Origin: Talaromyces rugulosus
Taxonomy: Eukaryota; Ascomycota; Eurotiomycetes; Eurotiales; Trichocomaceae
Direction: 5' to 3'
DNA: 64,000 nt
NCBI RefSeq assembly: GCF_013368755.1
Contig: NC_049563.1
Location: 5,642,001 to 5,706,000 of the forward strand
Of this stretch, positions 11,630 through 21,524 are shown one piece after another. The notes beneath the pieces are model-generated. The model was given only the letters and a program-made list of their open reading frames with translations. It ran no database searches and was not told the origin of the DNA. The stretch's first letter is position 1. Every line of letters begins with the position of its first letter. The translations under genes and the position numbers were made by a program.

Positions 11630-12764
11630 TGTGGGTCTTGTAGTCGATGTCAGATAGTGAAGTCAAATTGCTTATCCGGGATAGATATTTAAAAGCAATG
11701 ACGGTGAGTCTCGGCAGTCACAAAGAGCGCGCTCAAAGTTCAAAGGCCCGCTCCGTTCACGCGTCCGGTCCGCCAGCTATAAAATAACAATGCGGACCAG
11801 CTCATAAGTTAGCTGAGCTGGGCTGGATACAGCGCGGTGGAACTTGGAGAGTCCGGAGCGGAGGGTTTCTCAAGCGGCCGCGACCGCGAGAAGACAGCAC
11901 GGCGATCGCGGATAATCTGCCGAGCCTATGTGAGCTTAGCTGGACCTGCACTTACGTCCGTAACGGCTTGAGAGCCGTACAGCGGACAGCGACGGCATAT
12001 ACACAGTATGGAGTAGAGCAAAAGTCGGATTCGGGGTGTAGACGGAAAGCGGAGACGGAGCCAAAACTGCACGTCCGTTCTCCGTGGTGTTGGTGGTGAC
12101 TACAATCGTATCTTCTGCTCGCTCTATACTGGGTAAAGATCAGCTCGGATAAAAATAAAAATACCACTAGAATCGCAACATGACGGCACGAATGTTCTAG
12201 CGGGCTTCTACGCGATTCGGTTGTTCGTTCACCTGTCGACTTGCCAACTTAACAACAAGAATATTCTTAAACTACACCTTTGTGCTGATCCTTCGACATT
12301 TCAGTACTCAGGACTTTGCCAACGGGTCGATATTATTACCACGCAGCGCTGCTCTAACAGTTGCCCTAGATATCTATTGACGTCAACATTGAACTGGTTT
12401 GTCGATATTTTCAACTTCCCTGGAGCGCTGGTGGCTCGGTACCTTTTTTACAACACTGCTATATATGTAATCACGTATATTAAATTGACTATGAGATGTT
12501 TTCGACTTGAATAATCAACATGCTTCAATGCTGGTATTTGATGCGTCTCGTTCGGTCGCTGTGCAACAACATTGACTGGAATTGATAAATGTTGTGGCCT
12601 TGCATGTAAATAGTGGTGTTATATATATGTAGTATGTACCGCCTCCGCGTATGGTCGATGAAGATGATCGACAGCGAGAAATTTGACCGTGAAAACCACT
12701 TGAAATCGAAAACCTGACTTGTAATTGAATATCCTATTTCTATAATTATAGGACTTGTGTCTGG

Positions 12765-12782
12765 ATCGCTTAATAAAGCGAT
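12765..12782. repeat. 7-bp hairpin
   Basis: ATCGCTT, AATA loop, AAGCGAT, followed by a T-rich run. It resembles a terminator hairpin but lies far from any gene end. Confidence 0.5.
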
Positions 12783-12882
12783 TTTCTTAGTTTCAAAGTT
12801 GCTTCCACGCGACTGGCGAGCAACATTTGAAATTGAGACAGATATGCGGTATTAAATAGACCTGGAGTTAATCGTTATTAAC

Positions 12883-12906
12883 CATATCAATTAATTAATT
12901 GATATG
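12883..12906. repeat. 24-bp perfect palindrome
   Basis: Reads CATATCAATTAA and its reverse complement with no loop. Perfectly palindromic AT-rich DNA that could extrude a cruciform or bind a dimeric factor; no gene within 1 kb. Confidence 0.75.
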
Positions 12907-14640
12907 AGCACGGTGTATATACTCTAGTCACATTAATGTTTATTATGATGCGAAAAATGACTGGTACTCATTTATGATGCATACCTTCCAAGTGTGCGAC
13001 TCGGAATGTATATATTCCTCTAGGTCGATACGTTGACGCGGGACAGAAACTACCAGTTGACCAGTTGACGAAACCCATAATTAACTAGAACAAGGTGACG
13101 TAATAAAATAGTATTACCAGCAGACCTTGAAATAAATAAGATAATTCAAGGAAAACGTTAGAAAAACGTCTACATCCGGCGTGCCGTTATCGGGAAAAAT
13201 AAAGTTTCTTGCAATTTGCCCTAACATGGGAGATCTAAATTTCTGTATAACATCACAGCGCACAAGGATAAGCATGTCTCATGGTCATTCCGAAGATTAA
13301 TTTCGTTAAAGTTTTCCTAGAACGTCAAAGCCATGATTTCATGGTCTTTTAAAGAAAGGATTTTCTTCTTACTCAGACGCTATGCTCCTACAGGGGCCGC
13401 CGGGTAATTATCATTTGGGAGCAGCATGCCAAATAGCAGAGACCATTACCTAATTAGAACCTCATGGTTACATTGCTATCCTCGACAGCTACTACGAGGT
13501 GGAGTTCCCCGCACTAATAAATAATGGGCAGTCTGGGGTTGTAACTTGTCAGTGCAGGAAATATCCACAGGCAAACCGTGAATACCCGGGGATGCGCGCG
13601 CGCTGTGCGCAGGAATTAAGTAAGACTTGCCTGTTTGGGATATTTCCCTCAAATTACCAGATCTAGAAGCTGGGGAAGTATCTAGACTGCTTCCCCGCAT
13701 CTTCTGACAAGCCTTACGTAAAGAATGGTGCGACGGTGAGGGTTTTTTTTTTGCCGGATGGGGGAGTTTGTGGCGATGGAAGAGAAAAACACGGCAGCCC
13801 TAGCCCTAAGAGGCGGCCATTTTGGGACAGCCGCCAATCGGGTCAGTTCAGGCTAAGCCTCGGGCCGATCTTGTATTATCAAGCTTTATTATCAGGCGCA
13901 TTACTATTAATATTACATATTACTGATGGCAGGAAATTGGAACGAGCAAGACGGGCAGAGATTGGCAGAGCACAGCACACCGCATGTGCTCTATCAGGCT
14001 GATACGCGCCGGCGCTGCCGTAGTTGTTGTAGGTAGCAGTTGGTTGAACCGTGTACGTAGGTTGTTGACCAGCGCACTAATGGGGCGCTGCAGGAGCAGG
14101 AATGCTACGGTCGCTATCAAATACCGCAGGGCCGACCACAGAGAGGCAGCGGCGTTATCTGAGGCCCATGTGGCAGGATCAGCAATTTCGTTCAAGGGGT
14201 TCCCGATTCGAGATGCGCCAGTCCCGATCGGGCGTGTTCTCTGGCCGCGCTAACCGCAACGGGGCGTTGTCCAGCGGCGCCGCGAGTGCGCCATTGGCCG
14301 GTGCGACCGCGATCCTGCGCTTGGCCCGATTGCGCCGAACCGGCAGACCCAAATGCGACCCTGCCCAGCCACTGGCCGCGCGCCATCCGGCTAGCCGGTG
14401 GATCAGTGGGGCCAGCCACGCACTGCTGCAGGCCTTGGTTGGCTCGACGACAGGGATGTTCCCCACATGTGCCCCACCGGCAGGCGGCTTAAGGTAGCGC
14501 CACCTAGCCCAATTGAGCATGGCTACAGGCCGATCCTGCAGCTTGGCATCGCCACCGCCAATCAGCGCGCGCAGCCGGCTATCGCAGCCCCAAAACGGCA
14601 GAGAGTGCCTTCCGAAGCCGCTCGTGTGCGTCTTTGGTCT

Positions 14641-14833
14641 TATATAGGCCGGGGAAGGAACGTCGTTCTTCTAGAAGTCTGCCTGTCTGTCTGCCTGTCT
14701 TGTCTCAGCCTGCTCCTTCCTCGTGCGACCACGACGTGCCTTCCTGTCTCTCCCTCTCCTGTCGTGCTCGTGCTCGTCCTCCTCCTCCTCCTCCTCCTCC
14801 ACTACATCAACTACTCCCCAGCTCTCGCCCACA
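14641..14833 (+). promoter_or_regulatory. TATA box and pyrimidine-rich leader of the amino-acid permease
   Basis: TATATA at 14641-14646 is followed by a long CT-rich tract (including a TCC/CTC repeat at 14777-14800) ending 34 bp before the ATG at 14834. Pyrimidine-rich leaders are typical of strongly expressed fungal genes; the microsatellite inside it could vary between strains. Confidence 0.6.
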
Positions 14834-16305
14834 ATGACTTCCTCAGACAACATCTCCTCCGACTACGAGCCCAGCAAGACCATGGTCGACGCCTCCGAGA
14901 AAAAGGCCGACGGCCTGGTTGCTCCTCCCCTGTACGACCAGGAGATCGGCGAGATGACAGAGCAGGAGCGCAACGGCCACCAGAAGTTCAACCGCCTGGG
15001 CTGGAAGCGCCTCACCGTCGTGCTGATTGTCGAGGCTATCGCGCTGGGTAGTCTCTCCATTCCTTCGTCGTTCGCGACCCTGGGCATGGTTCCCGGCGTC
15101 ATCTGCTCCATCGGCCTGGGTCTCATCGCCATCTACACCAGCTACGTCGTCGGCCAGGTCAAGTTGAAGTTCCCGCAGGTTGCCCACTACCCCGACGCCG
15201 GCACGCTCATGTTCGGCCGCTGGGGCTACGAGATCATCAACGTCATGCTCGGTCTGCAGCTCTTGTTCCTGGTCGGCTCCCACTGTCTCACCGGCACCAT
15301 CGCCTTCATGACCATTACCAACAGCGGCCTCTGCGGTGTCGTCTGGGGCGTCATCTCCGCCATCATCCTCTTCCTCGTTGCCCTGCCCCCCAGTTTCGCC
15401 GAAGTCGCCATTCTCGGCTACGTCGACTTTGCCTCCATCGTCATTGCCATTGGCATCACCATCATTGGCACCGGCGTGGACAGCACCAATGCTCTTGGTG
15501 GCCTGTCGGCCGTCGACTGGCAAGCCTGGCCCAAAGAAGGCACCACCTTTACCGAAGGTTTCATCGCCGTCTCCAACATCATCTTTGCATATAGTTTTGC
15601 CATGTGCCAGTTCTCCTTCATGGACGAAATGCACACCCCCAAGGACTACGTCAAGTCCATCTGGACCCTGGGAATCATCGAAATCATCATCTACACTGTC
15701 ACCGGTGCTCTGGTCTACGCCTTTGTCGGCGCCGATGTCGAGAGTCCCGCTCTGCTGTCAGCCGGCAACGTCCTCGCGAAAATCGCCTTCGGCGTTGCCC
15801 TGCCTGTCATTTTCATCAGTGGCTCTATCAACGGAACCGTCCTGGGTCGCATGGTTCATGGTCGCATCTACAAGAACTCCCCCATCCGATTCATCAACTC
15901 CAAGATGGGATGGATTACATGGGTTGCTCTCATTGCCGTCATCACCGTCCTCGCCTTCATCATCGCCGAAGTCATTCCCTTCTTCACTGACCTGCTCTCC
16001 ATCTCGTCTGCCCTGTTCATCTCTGGCTTCACTTTCTACTTCCCGTCTTTGATGTGGTTTATGCTCATTCGCGAGGGCAAGTGGAACTCGTCCAGGAAAA
16101 ACCTGGCTCTTTCTTTTATCAATGCCCTGACCTTCGTCATCGGTTTGATCACACTGGTGGCCGGTACTTATTCGAGTATCGATGACATTGTAAGTGTCCT
16201 TGTCCCAGTAACCTTGCATTCTCGCGCCGCTAATGAATTCTTCAATAGATCAACAACTATAGAGACGGAACCGTCCGAGGTGTTTTCTCTTGCGGTAAAC
16301 CATAA
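14834..16305 (+). CDS. Neutral amino-acid permease (AAAP family, Mtr-like)
   Basis: Exon 14834-16189 plus exon 16249-16305 (intron 59 nt, GTAAGT..AATAG) encode 470 residues ending DDIINNYRDGTVRGVFSCGKP, the usual end of Mtr-type permeases; reading through the intron would give a false tail. A soluble acidic N terminus of about 60 residues precedes the first membrane segment (RLTVVLIVEAIALGSLSIPSS), and about 11 membrane segments follow, all with family features. It would import neutral and aromatic amino acids by proton symport at the plasma membrane. I chose ATG 14834 because the upstream in-frame ATG (14723) would encode the CT-rich leader as a Ser run. Codon use is strongly biased to C-ending codons, suggesting high expression. 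Confidence 0.92.
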
Positions 16306-16327
16306 GCGCCCTAAACCATAAGCGCCC
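16296..16327 (+). repeat. 16-bp perfect tandem duplication across the permease stop codon
   Basis: TAAACCATAAGCGCCC occurs twice head to tail (16296-16311 and 16312-16327). The first copy contains the stop codon (16303-16305), the second lies in the 3' UTR just before an 8-10 T run. Confidence 0.85.
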
Positions 16328-16869
16328 TTTTTTTTCTCTTTCGACCTTCTTTAGCATCTTAGCTTTAGCGTTTTCTCCCTTGATTTTTTTCACCTCGACC
16401 ATGCATATATATATACGGTTTAGATGGAACAGGAGCCGCGTTCAACATGCTTATCATCCATACCCTTAATCAAACATTTCTTTTCTGTAAACTACAATGA
16501 AGTTGGTTCAGTTCTCGGATTAATCGTATAACCAAATCACTAAATTCAAGAACGAGGGGATGTTTTTCTAAAACGATAATACTATTTAGCTGCCGAAACG
16601 GCCTGACAGTCGAATGTCAGTCAGCCTTATCACCAAACACAACGAGGTTCGATTGCTGACAAGGCAAGATATAAAGGACCCCGCACAACATTTACTAGTT
16701 GCAGTAGATTGCATAAAAACCTAAAAAGTCGCCGGCCTTAAAAATTCAAAAGAAATTATCTCTTATCAAGTGACGCGTACAGGGGTAATTTGGGGTCTTC
16801 TCCTGCCATCCAACTAGGCTGGAAGGAGTTAATCCATAACAGTTTTGAAAATCTCGCTCTTTTTTGACT
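16328..16869. other. Intergenic between convergent genes
   Basis: 3' regions of the permease and the acetylesterase. Low-complexity AT sequence (TATATATATA near 16404-16416); no gene seen. Confidence 0.6.
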
Positions 16870-17736
16870 TCAAGATTGACATTGTGGCATATGCTGATCG
16901 CCTATTTGCGGATAGTAATATTTTCCCGCGAGGAAATCTGCCGTCAACGTTCCATTGACTTTGATATATGCCTGATGGCCCAACTCAGCAAAGTCCTCCA
17001 AGATAAGATCCGCCATAAGATTGCCAAAGACGATGCTTCCCTCCGAATTCAAATGCGTGTGGTCTGTGGAGATAAGGTTGTACGTGAACGCGTCCGTTGG
17101 TCCGATACGGTTAAGATATTCCGTGCTGGCAGCATTCAGGTTCACCCAGCTACAGCCTCTGTTTTCTGCTGCCTGTATGGTGGCCACCGTCTGGTTTGCA
17201 AGATCCTGAATGATACTTGACGTACCTGTGGTGGAATTTTCATAATTTCGTCGCGAAAGTGGCGTAACGAGGATAGGCGTTGCCCCGGCAGCTCTTGCTT
17301 CATCGACGAATTGCTCCAGATTCGAAGTATACTCTTCAATGGATATGTTGGCAGAAGCCTTTTGGTCATTGTGTCCGAACTGAATGGTGATGTATGGATC
17401 GTGGCGCGAGCTGCTGTTTTGTGCTCTCTCGAGGACATTATCCCAGTCTCCGCCGTTGCGGAAACTCACTGTCGTGGCGCCATCGTGACCATAGTTTACC
17501 CCGCATGCACCATTAAACAGCGTGGTGTTGAGGAAACCATCACCCCAGCCTCCTCCCCCGGAGGACTGAGTGGCCGTAGTACTGTCGCCCGCGAGAAGAA
17601 AGATTGGGGGCTTCATGGTCTCTCGCTGGGGGAAACTTGGCATTGATAGCGGAGTACCGTATACGTGCACACTAGCCACGTTGAAAAACCAGATGAGATA
17701 CAAAGGCAGCATGTTGACAAACTTGAATTTGAGCAT
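16870..17736 (-). CDS. Secreted rhamnogalacturonan acetylesterase-like SGNH hydrolase (CE12)
   Basis: Single exon, 288 residues. A hydrophobic N terminus (about residues 8-27) is a signal peptide. Catalytic blocks are present: GDSTT (nucleophile Ser52), Gly in YGHDGATT, GHNDQ (Asn123) and TDHTHLN (Asp225, His228), which is the Ser-Asp-His set of the SGNH fold, with the CE12 spacing. The family removes acetyl groups from rhamnogalacturonan I so that lyases and hydrolases can cut the pectin backbone. Several N-glycosylation sequons (NTT, NSS, NST, NQT, NGT) fit secretion. With AbfB at 32.6 kb it points to pectin side-chain degradation. Specificity within CE12 is inferred; related enzymes act on other acetylated sugars. 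Confidence 0.88.
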   Translation of the reverse strand: MLKFKFVNMLPLYLIWFFNVASVHVYGTPLSMPSFPQRETMKPPIFLLAGDSTTATQSSGGGGWGDGFLNTTLFNGACGVNYGHDGATTVSFRNGGDWDNVLERAQNSSSRHDPYITIQFGHNDQKASANISIEEYTSNLEQFVDEARAAGATPILVTPLSRRNYENSTTGTSSIIQDLANQTVATIQAAENRGCSWVNLNAASTEYLNRIGPTDAFTYNLISTDHTHLNSEGSIVFGNLMADLILEDFAELGHQAYIKVNGTLTADFLAGKYYYPQIGDQHMPQCQS

Positions 17737-19311
17737 GTGACTTTTTGAACAAACCTAGCTATGGTGGGTGGGTGATTCCTCGAATTTTCTCACTATTTAT
17801 GAAGAGTATCAGGTATATATACAACATCAACGTTCAAAGCAGTAGTGGATTTTATATTTGGTCACATTTATACTGTCTGTAGATTTATTTCCGCCACTTA
17901 TATCTCGCGAGTGACGGCTGGAGTGTCGTCAACTCGGACACAAACAGGGACTGCCGTAGAGTTAACATCATAGCGACTACTCCGCATTATTTTAGTGAGT
18001 TCGGCTGTACGGAGTTTGGATCGTGAAGAATTACTAGCCTATTTTAGACCTTTTGTGGATGTCCAGATGTCATTTATGGAAAATTATTACCCCGCATCTT
18101 TGAAGTACATGTAATATCCTGTGAGTGGTCTTGATACTTTTCAATTCGGGTTAACCATGTCCGACATCTCGACTTGATCCAAAACAAAATATCTATATAT
18201 TAATACATCAGCTGACAGTATAATCGCTGCTGCTCTTTTTCGTTGAAACAGCCGGTGTAGTTGTCATGCTAAAATAGCCGTGCTGCTTTATACGCTACTT
18301 TCGTTGATATCGTTCAAATGTTCCTTTATAAAACCATGGGCCTGGCAACGAGCGGTACTGGTTCCAAACGGCCAAGTGCCTTGTTCAAGGTACGTGCATC
18401 AGATCCTGAAGCTCAGCCTCTTTCCGGTGCTCCGTCTGGAAAGCGAAAATACGATCGAAAAGTCGATTAATTATTAAACTCTTCTTGGCAAGACCTGGAT
18501 TCTTTTAGCGTATTTTTCCCCTGCCCGCCGGTATATTCCGGAATGCTGGTAAGATTGTTGGCTGGGACCGTAGTTCGTTCAAGAAGAGGGATAACTTGTT
18601 AACCTGTTCGTGCTAGGGTATATGAACTAGCACTACATCAAGGTGTCAGGAGGTCGCTACCTGAGGCAGCCGAGCACAACTCGCCTTGACAGTCCTGGTT
18701 CCAAGGTTTGCTTGGAAATTTCGTTTGCTGGCACACTGTTTCTTGCTGTCTTGGCACACCGTCTTGCTGTCTTGGCGCAATTACTTGCGCAGATTTTTGT
18801 GGACATGTATAATCCGATTGCCAACTTGCTACGTGGTGGCCTTCTTTTCCTACTCACGCTGTGGCCAATAATATTAATAAGGCCGACAAGCGTGAACAAA
18901 ACCCGGGGTGTGCGAGAAGAATCAACCACTTTATTATTATTTTTTAAAGCTAGCTCGTTTCACCTGGTTTCAGGACCAGACATTTCTCATGCACGCTTGT
19001 AGTGGCTGAGCCAACACACTAAGGCCTAACCGACGAACCATATCACCAGATCCTACGTTGGCTTGCGACTAGGGGATTATACGACCGCTGATTTGTTAGC
19101 AGCGCTGTGCCATGTAATTATTACTACTGCTGACCCCTAAAATAGTCACCGTGCCATTTCCTTAAAGCTGAGTCGAATCCAGACCTCTTTTAAAAAGGGT
19201 CCGCTGACTCTGCGCTCGTTCTGTGTATAATAATAATCGCAGCCGACTTCTCCGTCCTGTTTGTTGGCTTTGCCCTCCACATCGATCGCACATGTAGCGA
19301 TATATGCCGTA
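17737..19311. other. 1.6 kb intergenic region
   Basis: AT-rich promoter side of the acetylesterase, then a stretch around 18.64-19.0 kb with an open frame of 119 codons and a short internal repeat (TGCTGTCTTGGC twice near 18745-18775). I see no family or splice support there, so I do not call a gene; it may be a transposon remnant. Confidence 0.5.
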
Positions 19312-20848
19312 ATGACATTCAGGCTGATTTGGCAATTCCTTTTGATAGCCTCTCTCACTACTGCTCTCACAGTAAAAGAGAATGACCGCGCGTCTTTCGT
19401 GACAGCGGCTAAGAGCGCCGCTAGCAACGCAGTAAGCTATTACAACGACCGACAGAGCAAAGACATACCTGGCAAATTCGACGGTACTTGGTGGGAAGGC
19501 GGTGCCTTTTTTAACTTTCTCATAAACTACTGGCACTGGACTGGCGACAGCCAATACAACGATATTATTACCGAGGGGCTAGCTTATCAAGCAGGCGACA
19601 ACAATGACTTTTATCCGTCATCTGTACAGGGCACCATAGTAAGTAGACTCGTGCACCTCGCTCTTCAAAGTAGCAGTAGTACGCAGGTCGTACATGGCAA
19701 ATGAAGGCTAATTCAAGTTTACCTTTTGAGTAGGGAAATGACGATCAAGAGTTCTGGGCACTGGCTGCCATGACTGCAGCAGAACAAAAATTTCCCGACA
19801 ATCCCAAGGCTGGTGCTGTAGGTTGGTTAGGGCTGGCACAAGGTGCCTTCAATGACTTTATGGACCGTTGGGAGTACGACAAATTAACCTGTGGTGGGGG
19901 TTTACGCTGGCAATTAGTCCCAACCTTGGGCGGATATACCGCCAAAAATTCAATTTCCAACGGCGCCTTTTTCCAACTTGCAGCTCGTCTATATTGGTAC
20001 TCGGGCAATCAGACATATGCCACTTGGGCGAACACAGTATGGGACTGGAGTGTGCAGTCGTCATTGTTCAACAACCAAACATGGAAAATCAACGATATAG
20101 TCAATATTGCGGGTGACTGCCAGAATCCAGACAGGTCTCAATATAGCTACAACTATGGCTCCTACGCAGCAGGTGCCGCATATATGTACAACAAAGTATG
20201 TTTATCCACAATCCATGTAAATGGACGTTATCGCTGACTCTTGATGACACAACAAAGACAAACGGCAAAGAGGAGAAATGGAAGACCGGGCTTGATGGGA
20301 TCCTTCAAATGACGTGGTCAACCTTCTACCCCACGAAGTATGGCGGTAATATCATATCCGAGGTCATCTGTGATCCTTGGGCGAGATGCGACCGCGATCA
20401 ACTGTGTTTCAAAGGCTTAATGGCCAGTTGGCTCTCGACAATAGCACTGGTTGCACCATACACCTCGGGTGAGGTTATACCCAAGTTGACCGGCTCAGCC
20501 GTCGGCGCTGGCCAGTCTTGTACCGGCGAGTCAAATAACCAGTGCGGCCAACAATGGTACGCTGGGAAGTGGGATGGCACCAAAGGAATCGAGCAGGAGA
20601 TGTCGGCTCTCAGCGTGTTTGCCAACTCCCTTGTGGCTTTCGCATACGAAGGCACAGCTGGTCCCGTCGACGCAGATAATGGCGGCAACAGTACCAGCAA
20701 TCCTGATGGTGGCGGCAAATCAGGCGAATATAAACCCCCTGTGCTGAAAGATATCACAGGCGGGGATCGAGCAGGGGCAGCGATAGTGACCTTACTCTTC
20801 GCCGGTGCCTGGATCGCCATTGTGCTGTGGTTGTTGCGCGCGAAATGA
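19312..20848 (+). CDS. GH76 mannan endo-1,6-alpha-mannosidase (DFG5/DCW1-like)
   Basis: Exons 19312-19638, 19734-20195 and 20258-20848 give 459 residues. MTFRLIWQFLLIASLTTALT is a signal peptide. The GH76 catalytic Asp pair lies in GNDDQEFW right after the first splice site (Asp112-Asp113); other conserved pieces are DGTWWEGGAFF, GGLRWQ and YNYGSYAAGAAYMYN. A Gly/Ser/Asn-rich linker precedes a C-terminal hydrophobic segment (AAIVTLLFAGAWIAIVLWLL) that either directs GPI attachment or anchors the protein in the membrane. DFG5/DCW1 proteins are thought to link GPI mannoproteins to the cell wall by acting on the glycan core. The short basic RAK tail after the hydrophobic run is unusual for a GPI signal. 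Start chosen at the ATG that opens the signal peptide. Confidence 0.9.
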
Positions 20849-21524
20849 GGGCGGTTGACACCAATACTAATATGACTACTGGGAAAAAAGAATAATGCAT
20901 ATGCTTGTTTTGTTTCTATCAATTCATTTTTTGCTATTACTATGCATGATCCATGTGGTATTTACTTCTTGGAGACTAACTTTTCGGCTATGCTGACAAT
21001 AACGGCAATTTCTATATTGTATTAATATGAAAAGAAGATAGACAATTCTAGACTATCAAAGTGTAAAACGTTAACTAGTTCCTTGGGAGAGGAAACAGGA
21101 ATGAAACCTAGACGACCGCTCGCTCTTGCTGCTGAAATACGAGGAAAAAAAAAGGCTCCTCAAGTTTAAGATTCCGTACGGGTAACTATGAAGGTATTCA
21201 CAATGCCAGCTTCAGAATATTGGCGCAACCGAAAATCACGCGTACTTATTGATCCAATAATTAGGATAATCTAAATAATCCACGGGAGGCCAGCAGCCTC
21301 AGTGCCAAAACTAGTGGCCAATTCGAGAAACGCTTGGTGATATTAATTAGGCATGCTTCTTTCAAAGTTCCGAAGAGCCAAGAACTGCTCTATTGCATTA
21401 GCAGCCAGTTTCAACAGAAAGACTCAAAAGAGAGAAAGAAGGAAAGAAAGATACTGGAGAGAGGCGTTGTATTATTCGCCGTGTTCAAAATATACACCAC
21501 CGCCGCGAATTTATCCCTAAAACA
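20849..21524. other. Intergenic between convergent genes
   Basis: AT-rich, with a purine-rich tract at 21419-21455. No gene supported. Confidence 0.6.

Larger units (their letters stand above)
11630..14833. other. 3.2 kb intergenic region: AT-rich part, then GC-rich promoter block
   Basis: The left part (to about 13.5 kb) is mostly AT-rich and has no supportable gene, but holds a 24-bp palindrome and a 7-bp hairpin. From about 13.9 to 14.65 kb the sequence becomes markedly GC- and CpG-rich with several overlapping open frames that I do not believe. It ends in a TATA box and a pyrimidine-rich leader for the amino-acid permease. Confidence 0.6.

Noticed and set aside
13920..14520. Several 70-130 codon frames on both strands in the GC-rich block
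   Set aside because: Overlapping frames in GC-rich DNA without family similarity, splice logic or sensible start; treated as promoter region.
14843..15634. 263-codon minus-strand frame antisense to the amino-acid permease
   Set aside because: Asp/Gly/Glu-rich shadow translation of a codon-biased gene; the plus strand encodes a full permease.
15336..16052. 238-codon Ser/Pro-rich plus-strand frame inside the permease
   Set aside because: Out-of-frame shadow of the permease coding sequence.
16640..16660. GGTTCGATTGC resembling a tRNA B box
   Set aside because: No A box, no acceptor stem and no cloverleaf could be drawn around it.
18643..19002. 119-codon frame with short internal repeats
   Set aside because: No domain, no splice partner and an equally long frame on the other strand; left as intergenic.
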